Assembly (NCBI GenBank): GCA_025769875.1
Contig: JAGFNK010000052.1
Span: forward strand, 62,001 to 126,000
Direction: 5' to 3'
Source: Russula earlei
Taxonomy: Eukaryota; Basidiomycota; Agaricomycetes; Russulales; Russulaceae
Length of the DNA: 64,000 bases
The position numbers and the translations under genes are program-made. Position 1 is the first letter of the stretch, and each line of letters opens with the position of its first letter. Below are positions 22,101 to 33,924 of this stretch, piece by piece. Below the pieces are notes generated by a model. The model did not search any database. It saw nothing but the letters and a program-made list of their open reading frames with translations, and was not told the origin of the DNA.

Positions 22101-25100
22101 CGAAACTGGACGATATGAAGGTTCACTTCAAGGATGAACACGTACGATGGTTTGCCAACTATCTGGTTGGTCAACGCGTCAGCACGGAGCCGAACAATCA
22201 CCAGCTGTATCTCCAATTCCTCGACGGTTTGGACCGCCCCTCGCTCCTCAGCTTCGTACTTGAGGAAACAGTCATCAAATCTGCGTTGCTGTTGAATGCC
22301 GAAAAAACGATGCATTCCAGCTCAGAACGTTCTGTTTTGAAAAACCTTGGGTCTTGGTTGGGATCTATTACGCTTGCTCGAGATCGGCCTATCAAATTCA
22401 AGAATATATCTTTCAAGGACCTTCTTGTCGAGGGATACGATGGTGGTCGACTCATTGTTGCCATCCCGTTCGTTTGCAAAACTTTGGAGCCTGCGGCCAG
22501 ATCGACAGTGTTCAAGCCCCCTAACCCATGGTTGATGGCCGTGATCAGCCTCCTCGTTGAATTGTACCACTTCGCAGAGCTCAAGTTGAATCTGAAATTC
22601 GAGATTGAGGTCTTGTGCAAAAGCTTGGGAATCGAGCTCGACACCATCGAGTCTACATCAATCCTGCGTAACAGGCCAATTACCGACTCCCTTGCTGGCC
22701 CTCCCTTACCCGATTATGTTGGGAACATCGATGTCCTGCCGATGAGTGGGTATGATCCCGACACGCAACTCAACGCCAATTCCCAAGTATTGTCCCTGAG
22801 CAACTCAGGTCCTGTAGAACCTCATCGGGCAGTCGGTCCCCAGCTAGAGCAGATTCTGTCTGAATTGGTGCATCATGTTTCTATCAGTCCCCATCTTGGT
22901 CCTCTGGTGTCCAACGTATCCTTCAAGCGCGCCGTCCAGTTGGCCATAGACCGCTCGGTTCGCGAAGTAAGTGTGGTGTACTGTATTCGTTGGTTTGCGT
23001 CTAAAAGTGGCGTAGATCATTCTACCGGTGGTAGAGCGTTCTGTCACCATTGCTGGAATCTCGACCAGAGAACTAGTGACCAAGGACTTCGCCACTGAAT
23101 CTAATGAAGAAACGTTACGTCAAGCTGCCCATCGTATGGCTCAAAAATTGGCAGGAAGCCTTGCCTTGGTGACCTGTAAGGAACCTCTAAGGAGCAATCT
23201 ATCGAGCCATGTTCGGCAGTTCTTGAGTGAGCAGGGATTCACGGAGGTATGCCTCTTCGCATCACTATATAGCCTTTTTGCCCACGCATTTTTATAGCAA
23301 ATGGCACCAGACCAAGTTGTGCTGCTCATTGTCCAGGATAATATTGAGCTTGCTTGCCGTGCCATCGAGAAGGCGGCGATGGACCGTGCCGTGGCCGATG
23401 TGGACGATAATTTTGCCGCATCTTATGAGCTCCGCAGGCGCCATCGTCAGGTATCGACCTATGTTTGGTCTTCTATTCGACCATGAAACTTATTTTTCCC
23501 GCCTTAGACGAATCGTGGTCAACCTTTCTGGGATGCATCTGCCCTGAATTCCAACTTCTTGGCAAACCTGCCAGATCCCTTGCGAATCAAACCCACTGGG
23601 GTACAAGCTAATCAAATCAGTGTTTACGAAGACTTTGGTATAACTTGTTCATCCACTTTGCCGCGCGATCTGATTAATTTGCCTAATCAGGAGTGGATGC
23701 AAAGCGGCACTGGTCAAGCAGGCCGTCATCGACAGTGTCCTATTCCCGTAATGACGCCCCTACGTATTCGCCATCACCTGCCGTCGAGCCAAACGTTGCC
23801 GTTCCTGTCGCTCTGTCCCATCCCGAAGCGATGGATCGGTTTAATGTGAGTAATCTATGGACATTTGGTTTCACATCCACCAATGCAGTCTAGAATTTGG
23901 TGAAGGAATTAGAGGCGGCGCTAAGTCAACTACCCATGCAATCCTTAGCTGCCCTCCCTCCGAATCATGACGTCCGGCATATCGTCAGGCAGATCCTTTA
24001 TCTCGCTGCTGAATCTTCAGATCGTCACCGTACCCCTCTTCTGATGTCCCAAAAGATCGTTCAACTGTTGTATAAGACCTCACAGCAGTTGACCCGCGAA
24101 GTCTACGTGGTGCTTTTGGATCAACTTTGCAGAACATTCGAAGACGTTGCAAAGGAGGCCATCACGTGGCTTATCTATGCCGATGATGAGGTTCGTTTGG
24201 TTTATGGCTCGACCTGATTTGTCTCAATATGGGCTTGAGCAGCGAAAACTGAACGTCCCTGTGACCGCCACACTCCTTCGCAGCGGTCTTATCAGCATTC
24301 CTCAGCAAGACCAGCAACTAGGCGAAATTCTTATATGCCGAATCCAAACCAACCCTTCAAAATTTTGCTGCAGGCCTTATCAGAGAGTGCCTGACTTGTG
24401 ACCCACCCCTGGCCTCGCAGAGTCAATTTAATTTCACAATTGAGGTCTTGAGCCAAATCATGCGGTCCGGTAAAGCAAATGATGAGTGAGTCTCACCGTT
24501 TTAGACCTGACACGTGTAATCGTGGGCTGACTTTGGTTCAGGACCCAGAGGTTGCTAGATGATCTTCAGGGAGTGAGACGTGGCCCAGGTGGCGACTATA
24601 TCCCCCGGCAAATGAATGGCAAGACGGACGGCGCACAACTTCGAGAAAAACTCTTCATCTGGTTCCAGCAGTGGGTGAGCATTTTCCAACGCTCACCTTC
24701 ACCGGAGAAGGCCTTTGTCCCCTTTATCACGCAATTGACGAAGCAAGGGATACTCAAAATGGATGATGTCTCGTCGTTCTTCTTTCGGGTGTGCGCAGAG
24801 TCAAGCGTGAACAGTTACGTCAAGAGCGTCTCATTGGGTGATTTCTCGTTCTCTTACGCGTACCACGCCCTCGACGCCATGTCTCGGCTTATCGTTTATA
24901 TCATCAAGTACCACGGTGACGCATCCGGGGTCAACAACGACCAAGCAAAGGTTCACTACTTGACCAAAATTCTATCCATTTTTGTCTTGGTACTTGCAAA
25001 TATGCATGAGGAGCAGGGCCAGGCATTCCAGCAGAAACCTTTCCTTCGGTTTTTCTCTAGCCTGATCAACGATTTGCATACCATCGAGGCAAGTCTCGGC

Positions 25101-26352
25101 TCTGCATACTTCCAATTGCTCCTTGCAATCAGGTACTGTCTCATGACACATCGGTATAGTTTCTTAACTTACACCTGAACCAGCGACACATTCAGCTCAT
25201 TGCAACCCACGTACTTTCCTGGGTTCGCATTCTCCTGGATGAGCTTGATTTCCCATCGTCTGTTCATGCCAAAACTTCTCATGTCTGAGAATCGCGAGGT
25301 GAGAGTGACATCATAGATTTTGCGATCTTGACTCAACACTTAGCAGGGCTGGTCCGCGTTCTACAAATTGTTGTTGTCACTCTTCAAATTTCTGTCCCCA
25401 TTCCTCAAATCCACCCGACTTCGGGGTTCCTCCCGAGACCTCTATCGCGGCTGTCTCCGACTCTTGCTCGTACTTCTCCACGACTTCCCAGAATTCCTGA
25501 GTCAATACTATTTCACGTTATGCGACTGCTGTGCCCTCCGGTTGCATTCAGCTGCGCAATATCATCTTAAGCGCCTTCCCCTCGACTATCACTCTTCCTG
25601 ACCCCTACGTTTACGATACTGCCTCAGAAATGGGCCCGATTCCGCCAATTCTGTCCGACTTCACGGCCGGTCTCAAAAGCGGGGACTTGCGCACTTATCT
25701 TGACCAGTATCTCCTCGGTCGTGCCTCCTCGTCATATCTTCCTACATTAAAAGATCGCCTTCGGGCCCCCACATCTGATGACACCTCGGAAACGTATGAC
25801 GTCCCGTTCCTCAACGCCCTGGTGATGTCCTTTGGTGCTTCCTCTGTTGCCCAAGCCAAAGCAAAGAACGGGTCATCACTTTTCAACCCCTCTGATCCCG
25901 GTGTGGTGGCTATTCGGTATTTGGCGAAGAACCTAGACCCTGAAGGTGCGCTGCTATAATTTATGGCATTACGTTCTCTCTGACAATGTACTAGGCCAAT
26001 ATCTATTGTTGAATTCGATGGTATTGCACCTCCGATACCCCAACGCGCACACCCATTGGTTTAGCTCCCTATTTCTTCACTTGTTCCTCGACCTCAACGA
26101 CGATTCTTTCCGGGAAATCGTCACAAGGGTGCTCGTGGAACGCTTCGTCGTCCATCGCCCCCACCCATGGGGTGCCCTTTTCACGTTCATTGAGCTGCTT
26201 CGGAATCCCAAGTACGATTTTTGGAGCAAAAGCTTTGTTAGGACTTCGCCTGAGGTTACGCTACTACTGGATTGTGTAAGTCATCGTTTGTCAACGCCAG
26301 AATTAGCTTAAATACGGGGCCTCAGGTTGCGAGAACCATCTTTGTATCTTAA
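19154..26352 (+). CDS. NOT1: NOT1/CNOT1, scaffold of the CCR4-NOT deadenylase complex
   Basis: This is the largest gene in the window, with well over a dozen exons. The ATG at 19154 starts MDNPTNNNIHTIVRAQIVFL. The N-terminal HEAT region runs to about 21 kb. A MIF4G-type CAF1-binding domain lies at about 22050-22650 (DKILFIVNNLAPVNVNSKLD, HVRWFANYLVGQRVSTEPN, SLGSWLG-type repeat near GSWLGSITLARDRPIKFKNI). A DUF3819 (CNOT9-binding) region at about 22840-23480 includes VGPQLEQILSELVHHVSISP and FKRAVQLAIDRSVRE. The C-terminal NOT1 domain, which docks the NOT2/NOT3/NOT5 module, lies at about 25190-26350 (FPGFAFSWMSLISHRLFMPK, LLVLLHDFPEFL, HPWGALFTFIELL). Role: cytoplasmic mRNA deadenylation and repression, with nuclear transcription links. 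The stop is placed at 26350-26352 after a final short intron; a stop at 26311 by read-through of that intron is the alternative. The gene looks intact. Confidence 0.95.
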
Positions 26353-26604
26353 AAGGACGACGGTGCTTGGGTGTCCACCATCTGTCCCATCTACTTTCTT
26401 CTTTCTGGGCCGTTTATCACGCACTGTATTGTAGTCGCACGCTTTCATCCTGCTTTCTACGATCTGGACTTTGATCCATCCCGTATTACGATCAACACAC
26501 GCCTATTCAACGTCCCCCCTTCCTCGTACGTCCCATTAATGCTGCCATGACATGCCACTGTGGTATTCCCAAGAGCATCCCCAAATTCTGTAAATTGTGA
26601 AATA

Positions 26605-29600
26605 TTAGGTGTGGATACACAACTTAGAGATCTCATACCCCGCTTTCTCGATCCCAGCTGCCCCTTGCTTGTCCGCCCGTTTTTCGATTACCAACCAATC
26701 GGACAAAGCTAATCCAGTGCGAGTCGGGAAGAGACGCGCAGCCCGTTCCAAGCCTGATTCGTCATGGGCGATTATGAACAACATCGTCGAGGAGGAAGAA
26801 GCCTCGTGGGGATGCGTGAACATGACACCTGCAAAACAAAAAATGTATGAATGAACACGATCCCGCCGTGCTTTGCAATCAAAATGACCTTGGGATGAGC
26901 CACTCAAAGTCTCTCCCCTCAGTTGTAGCACCGGCGGGCCACCCTCACGGTCCGCGATAGTGAACGCCGTCCTCCGTTTCTCCAAGCATCGTCGTACGTA
27001 CCGACCACCGGGGCTGCCTATGACGACGATGTTCCCCGTCCCTGCTACACGGCGAGCGCCGCCCCGAGCCTCCTCGAGGGTCTCCGTTTCGGTCTCCGCT
27101 TCGGTTTCGATTTCGGTTTCGGGAACGATGTCGGCGTCCAGCTTGAAGTAGGTGGACAGATCGTTCGCGAGCCGGCGCGCGATCGACATTGCGCGGTCCG
27201 AGATGGAGATATCGCCCGAGATCACGATTCTGAGCGGCGCCGAGGAACGCAGGATCGAATACGGGCTCGTCGATCTCTGCGCCTCGGGCGGCGACTCGGT
27301 AGCGGCGAGGATCTGACGTGCCGGGGTCAGGGCCGAGGGTCGAGGTCGGTCGTACTCGACGAGAAAAGAGGAAGAGAGAGGACGGTTGTGGGGTCGGCAG
27401 GAAACTTTACCTTCCATTTGCTCGAGTCATGTTGGAAATGGAGCAGCGAGCCACCGGAGGAGCCGTCAGGGGAGGGCGAGGGGAGGGCGAGGGTGCACCC
27501 ATCGATGTCTAGTCGTCGAACGTCGTCCAGCTGGGTGGCGTCGATGCTGAAGCATCCAACGTTGCAGGTGCCGACGGAAGCCGTGCCATCGCCCACTGGA
27601 AGTTGTACGGTCAACCGCGCTAATCTGGCAGGGATGGACGAAAGCCAAGTCGGCATGCATATTCTAAAAACCTGACCTGGAGGTTGTATGCTGCCGCTCA
27701 CCTTCCTGGGACAAGCAGGGTCAGGACGCGCCAACCGTGAAGAGATCCGGTCTCTGCAGGCACTGCGGTCGTTAACGTGAACGTGGCGGAACGTCGAGGG
27801 GGCTGTTGCGCTTCGTCATTCAGGACGGAGTCCAGGAAGACCCTCACTTGCTCGTTCCTGAAGACTGACGGGTACCAATGGCCTTGACCTGGCTCTTCGC
27901 GATAGCTAGGTCGACGAAGGGAATTGAACAAAAGAGGCGAAGGCAAGGGAGAGCGAGCATACCTGACTATAGCGTCTGCGGACCAGGTCTTCAAGACGCT
28001 GATTAACTCCCTCGAATGCCAAGGGGGTACGTTTCCATCTATATTGCTGAGCTCGGGTGAGAAGAAGACTGACGGGAGGAATGCATGAGAAGCACACCCG
28101 TGTATGACCAGTGAAGGAGTGTCCACCAGATTCGATACGAATAAGTCATTGTCGTCCGGGGTGAAAGAGCTTTCAAGTATTGCTCGCAGAAATGGGTCTA
28201 CGAAGTGATTCGACCTGTGGTAATGGTTATTTGGCGTGGACTGAAATGAAGGAAACGTTCAATCTAAATACTCACCGTGACTGTGTCAAGGGTACGTAAG
28301 CCTGGGCTTTGATGAATCCAGCGGCAGGGATCACTGCAACACGTCAACTTAAAGTCAAGGCCAGGAAGGATGTTGTTGTCACTTGCTACCACCCTATCAG
28401 GGTGTCTTGAAGCATTGTACCACGTCCCTTGTCCCCCATTCGAATGACCCATAATGACAACCTTGTTTGAAGTGAACGCCCACGCTTTCCACTTTGGGGA
28501 CATTTCCAGTATGGTGACAAGAGCAGACACAGTGCCCCAAGCATCGTCTCCGCTTGGGCCGTGCCAATCCAAACCCTACGGACTTTGGGGTTACTCTATA
28601 GCAAAAAAGTGCGGCAACGTAGGACGACGTGCCCAAGGGGTCCTTCCAGAGGGTAAGATCACCCAGTTCCGTTTCTGATGGGGAACAGCTTCGGCCCAGA
28701 AACGCTGGTTGAGAACATCTACTCCTGATCCATCTGACCTCGCGGGAGTTTGTTAAGAGGTGGAATCATGACATTCATAAATAAACGAACGCAAGGCAAG
28801 TATCGGGGGCCCCGACACCTGAAGAGGAGCATTCAAGTCGGTCGGAGGGAGCGCAATGAACCCTACAGGGGCAGTGTCTGGAGAGAAGTAAGTTGCTTTG
28901 AGGATCACAGCGCCCGTCTCGGACCAGTGACCGAGCTGGGAAATGGGCACTCGGACTGCAAGAGTCTCTGAGGAACCGCCAGAAGTGACATTCACGTCAA
29001 ACACTAGCGCGTCCCCGTCGAACGCTTTCGACTGCCAGATTCGGATGGGGAGGACGCGTGTCTGTCCAGGAGCAAATCGAACGTCTGTGAGCAGGGTAAG
29101 TACAATTCCCTAGATTAGGATGCTAAGGATAAGCGAGGCATCCCCGTAGGCCCGCAAGGGATCTTACCGCTTCGCGCAAGCGAGGAGATGGGGAGAGAGC
29201 CGTGACGGTCCACCAGTACGTCGACAAACATCTCAATCCAATGCCAAGAGCGTTTCCGAAAGCAATGCCATCGATAAAGTCCGGGACTACGTCGTAGGAG
29301 GCCACGCGCATGATATTTACGGAGGGTGACTCGAAGTGCACGTTGACCGATATACTGAGCCTAGGCACCTCAGAATCCGCCTCTTTTGGGTCACCGAACA
29401 ACCTGATCTGAACTTCACAACTCAGTGACGAGTCAACAATCAACGAAAACTGTAGCCCAAGCACCTCATAATCGCCGCTCACGTATAGATGATATACCGT
29501 CGGGGACACAGTAGATGGCGCCGTTGGAAACTTCACCAGGTGTGGGGAAGCATAGTCCACTTCGTAAATATTCCCTGAATACCACTCTGGTACAAATTCA

Positions 29601-30270
29601 CGTCTCTGCTCCCATTCAAAGTCTGCGGGAACGAGGGAGAAGAAGGAACCCTTTTTGAGCTCGACCAGTAAATTCGGAACGGCTGGTGGTAGTTGTGGAT
29701 CAGAACGAGGCGGCGGAATAACAGTGAGCGTGGTCCGCAGGACGACATGATGTTGTAAGGCAGCCCATCCTTCCGTCGCACGTAGAAAAGCCCAGCTGGG
29801 ATATCCCTGTTATAAGCAATAATTCGCCGTGATAGGACAATTGATTACCTACCGAATGTGAGGGAAAGTCACCGTGAGATTACCATCGGGAGCTAACAGA
29901 GCCTTTGACCAGTGCACAGATCCTCCGTCGGCTAGTGAAGACGAATATGACGCATCGAGATCAACACGTTCGGCTACTGCGCTGGATAAGCTCGAAAGGG
30001 AATGAGAAATGATGGATATGATATGCGCACGATCTACGGGAAATGACGGCGAGAGGAAGTGCTGCTCCCTTGCGTGGATCGGGAATGGACCGAGAACCTA
30101 ATAAGCGAGAATGGGGTCAATAGTCATGTGAATTGAACGAACCAAGGACGCACATCCCAGGTTTCTGAGATATAAAGGGTCCAACTGTTGGCGCTTCGCA
30201 TTGATCCCTCAGGCTGGGCTTGCGACACGCGCGGCGTGACAGCACTTGGAGTCACAACACTCAACATCAT
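26605..30270 (-). CDS. prolyl-oligopeptidase-like (S9-type) alpha/beta hydrolase
   Basis: Large multi-exon gene. The first exon starts at ATG 30268-30270, or possibly at an in-frame ATG at 30201, and reads SANSWTLYISETWD. The N-terminal half (29.9-28.7 kb) is a beta-rich, poorly recognised region. The hydrolase domain follows with GLDWHGPSGDDAW, VVIMGHSNGGQGTWY (GxSxGG nucleophile elbow, about 28450) and SLVIHGCASHAFLP. A GQGHWYPSVF segment near 27880 supplies the probable catalytic His. The C-terminal part (27.4-26.6 kb) contains an acidic Glu/Thr repeat insertion (about 27070-27140) and ends with LSDWLVIEKRADKQGAAGIE. Known: S9-like hydrolases cleave peptide or ester bonds after a propeller-gated entry; the true substrate here cannot be told. 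The nucleophile Ser and probable His are present; the Asp was not assigned. The start codon is only five bases from the TMA7 start on the other strand. Confidence 0.8.
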
Positions 30271-30275
30271 ACGAA

Positions 30276-30675
30276 ATGAGCGGTAGACAAGGAGGCAAAG
30301 TCAAGCCTTTGAAGGTAAAGATGACATTTATTGACACGGATTCTCGATCGCTGAACTATCGCAGGCGCCCAAGAGGGCGATAAAGGAAGATACTGAAGAA
30401 GAAATTGCTTTCAAAGAGAAACAGAAGGCAGACGCAGACGCGCGCAAGGCCGCGAAAGAGAAAGGTTCGTGAATGAATCATTACGAGGCGATGGCTGACA
30501 TCCGCTATGTATAGCACTGAAAGGTAATGAAACAGGCAAGTGGTAAAATTGCAAAGCTGACGAGGATATGGATCGATAGGTGGCCCACCTGGAGGTGGAA
30601 TCAAGAAGTAGGGATTATATACTGTGATAGGTTAATGGGTGAGCTAACGAGCCATCTAGGTCCGGAAAGAAGTAG
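30276..30675 (+). CDS. TMA7: TMA7, translation-machinery-associated protein 7, with a 9-nt micro-exon
   Basis: A 63-residue protein built from five exons that I checked in phase: 30276-30314, 30365-30464, 30515-30523 (9 nt), 30580-30607 and 30660-30675. The product starts MSGRQGGKVKPLKAPK, continues with a charged helix (EEEIAFKEKQKADADARKAA) and ends GGPPGGGIKKSGKK, the hallmark C-terminus of TMA7/CCDC72. Family knowledge: small basic protein that co-purifies with ribosomes; its molecular role is not settled. All four introns start with GT and end with AG. The gene has no open frame long enough to be found without splicing and would be easily missed. It sits between the S9 hydrolase (divergent) and striatin (same strand, 155 bases downstream). 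Confidence 0.93.
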
Positions 30676-30830
30676 GTGGGAGCGGGAGTGGGAATGGGAA
30701 TGGAGGTGGAGGTGGTATGCGAGAGGAGAGATGACAGTAGTGACTTTGTTACGGACGTGTGAAATCGGCTCGTTCAACACGCTCACCTCTTTCTTCCTTC
30801 ATCCGTGCCCTCGCCCTCGCCGTTTCGACA

Positions 30831-33594
30831 ATGCTGGGCTCCGTGCAGAACTTACCTACAAACAAGGGGCCCTCCATCATTCAACAACAGGCCCAACTCG
30901 CTCAATCACAACAACCCCCGAATGCTCCAAACGACCTACCTCCTCCACCTCTCAACGGCCAGGACTTTACCCTCTCAAACGTACTTCATTTTCTTCAATC
31001 CGAATGGCGCAAGTATGAACGTGACCGTAATGAGTGGGAGATCGAACGGGCTGAGATGCGTGTTCGTAGTTCGAGCTCAATACTATCGTCGGACCCTCTA
31101 ATTCCCTTTTCCCTTTTCCAGGCCCGCATAGCTCTTCTAGAGGGGGAGCGTCGTTCCTTCGAGAACATCAAAGTGGACCTCATGCGTCGTATAAAAATGC
31201 TAGAATACGCCCTCCGGGTCGAGCGGTTCGTACCGATCCTCTCGGATTCACTGTCAAGGAACGTGACACGTTTCGCGCGAGCAGCTCGAAACAACTCTCG
31301 CAATCTGCCCCGCTTGCATCCCAGTCCGTGCCTTCAGCAAAGGCCGTTTCTTTACAACCTCCTTCGCAAAAGGACGAGACATCTAGCCACAAGGAAGCTA
31401 GCAGTCCGAGCTCTCCACGCAGTGAAGGTATCTAGTGTTTCATACCATCGTCGTTTCTCGCTGACGTCACCTCAGATTCTCCCTTGCCACCTGAACGGGG
31501 TCAAAATGGTGCCTTGGCCGGTGCTTCAGCGAGAGCGAGTGCGTGGGCAGGACCCTCGTCATTGTCCGGGTGGACAAATTCCAATGGTCCCGCCTCAGCC
31601 GTCGCCATAGGTAAACCATCACTCGGCCGCGACCCCAAGAGTCGCGCTCGTAGCAGAGACTACCTCAAACAGTACGCCCTTGACTTTGAAACTGCCCTTC
31701 GATTTTCCTCATGCCTCACAGATGCTTGCAAGAAATACAATATCTCACCTCCCCCCAAGCGTTGAACCCATTGCCCTCTCGACAACTTGTCACTAACCCA
31801 TCTCTTCCGGTCAGCCTCCCCAACGTTCCTTCGTTCGATCAGATAGGCTATAACACGAGACCGCGCAAACTCATGCCTGAAGTCGGCAAAGATTTTCCAC
31901 TCCTCAATAACATGAACGTCACCTCGACGTCCGCACCCACTGCAGGTCCATCCTCTTCGGGGCCCCAGGTCTCCGGTCTTGAGCGCGGGCCTAACATCGC
32001 ATCTTTGCCCTCACAACAGAGTCAGTTGGTCCAGTATCAGTCATCTCAGCTGCCAAGTGGCCAATCCACCTCTGCGCAGCCTGGGCAGATGTTGGATGCA
32101 GATAAAGACAGGAATGAGACAATGCTCGACTCTCAGTCACGCACCTCTATTTATCGTCCGGATGATAAAGGTGAATGGAGAGAAAAAATAGGGCTCCCAT
32201 ACACGGGCTCCGCTGGTACACTGGCAGATAGTGCGTGGGACCGTCGTCCAAGGGAGGACGATGAGGATGTTAAGGATGAAGACCCCGAGGTCGAAGAGGA
32301 CGAGTCAGACGTGCTTGGTGAAGGTGAAGGCACCAAAGTCTGGAGAACCAAAAGAACTTTAAGAAAGTAAGCCCTCTGTTTGGTTGGTTCTCATGAACAC
32401 AGCTCTCACACACGCATAGTCACCTTGATGCCGTCCGGGCGGTTGCTTTCCATCCTACAGAGCTCTGTCTTGCTACTGGGGGTGATGACTGTACTGTTAA
32501 GATCTGGCGAACAGATGTTACTGGCCTTGCTTCGTCCAAGTGTGTAAACCTTCCTTTGTGGCGTCTGCCTGGCATTATTACTCAATGTGTTCCCATGTGC
32601 AGCTCTCGCCCGGTTACCGAGGTCGAACCACAGTTGACCCTCCGCGGCCATTCCGCCGCTATAACTCGCCTCATTATCGCGCCTTCCAAGCAACTTATTT
32701 ATTCTGCATCTCTCGATTCAACTGTTCGTGTCTGGGCGTTACCATCCTCGACTCATACCACATATGCACCATTCGACCCCTCGCGGCTTCGCGGAGAGCT
32801 CATTGGACATACGGACGCTGTTTGGGATCTCGCGCTTGTGCGCGACGAATGCACGCTCATCAGTGGTGGTGCAGAAGGAGCTGTCAAGGTGTGGGATGTC
32901 AGCGATGCGTCTGGCCGTGGTACCTTGCGACTCTCATGGACATACAATGGTGTGGACTATGACGGTGAGGAGTCCGACGACCTCCCAGGCGTTACCGCTG
33001 TCGAGGCGATCAAGGTCGACTTGAAGAAGGCCGCGGTCGCGTACCAAAACGCAACCATCAAAATCTTTGACGTCGTGCACGGGAAGGAATTGGCCGTTCT
33101 GCACGGCGAGTCTGGGTCTGGTGAGTTACGTGTCTCGCGTGTCTTTCCCACTCGCTCACTTGTGCCTTCAGACGGCGGCCTTTCACAAGCGAACAGCATC
33201 GTTTCACACCCAACGATGCCCCTTCTTATCACCGCCCACGAGGACAAGTATATAAACATATATGATATCAACACAGGTCAGTCTCTACGAACACGGATCG
33301 GAGCTTTTCGTCACTAAATTCTTCCCAGGCCAATGCACGTACTCGATGCCTGCCCACTTGGATGGCGTGACCTCCTTATCCATAGACGCTGCGGGCTTCT
33401 CTCTGGTGTCAGGCGGCCATGACTGCTCTATCCGCTTTTGGGACATACTCGGTACTAAGGCATGTATCCAGGAGATTACAAGCCACCGCAAAAAGGCGAA
33501 CGAGGGCGTGCTTGACGTGCAATTCCACCCATCTCTACCCTTTATGGCTAGCGCGGGTGCGGATGGCATTGTTAAGCTTTACGCATCCTCATAA
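30831..33594 (+). CDS. pro11: striatin-family scaffold of the STRIPAK complex
   Basis: The ATG at 30831 starts MLGSVQNLPTNKGPSI. The conserved striatin N-terminus with caveolin-binding and coiled-coil segments (TLSNVLHFLQSEWRKYERDR, ARIALLEGERRSFENIKVDL, MLEYALRVER) spans about 30970-31225. A long Ser/Pro-rich, probably disordered linker with an acidic patch (EDDEDVKDEDPEVEEDE, about 32255-32305) follows. The C-terminal WD40 propeller (about 32400-33594) has GGDDCTVKIWRTD, SASLDSTVRVWALP, LIGHTDAVWDLALV, SGGAEGAVKVWD, GGHDCSIRFWD and ASAGADGIVKLYASS. Known: fungal striatin (Pro11, Far8) scaffolds PP2A and germinal-centre kinases, and controls hyphal fusion, septation and fruiting. Several short introns break the gene. 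The TMA7 stop is 155 bases upstream, so the promoter must be compact. Confidence 0.93.
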
Positions 33595-33924
33595 TTCCTA
33601 TACCTCCTTACTTATTCGGATAGATCCCACGTAGTTTTACCATCTGCTCACTATTGTATGCCAAAGATTTCAGACAGGAAGGGGAATCCTGTCCTGGACC
33701 TCATGCAAAAACAGAAAACCCGTGGTCGTGAGCTCAGTAAGAAAAACAACAGCGAAACGACACATTTCGAGGGAGAAAAGAAAAAGACAACGCTATTGAT
33801 ACAGTGCAGATCCAGTGTGAATATCGCTACATCTGATGGTGCTTTCCAGAAACGAAAAAAAAAAAAGGAAAAGTTCATCAATGAAGACGTGGACGGTGAA
33901 AAATTAAATGGCTGCAGGTGTTCA
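33595..33924. other. intergenic, convergent 3' ends of striatin and PDE1
   Basis: These 330 bases contain an A-rich run near 33857 and short frames without support. Probably the two 3' UTRs. Confidence 0.5.
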
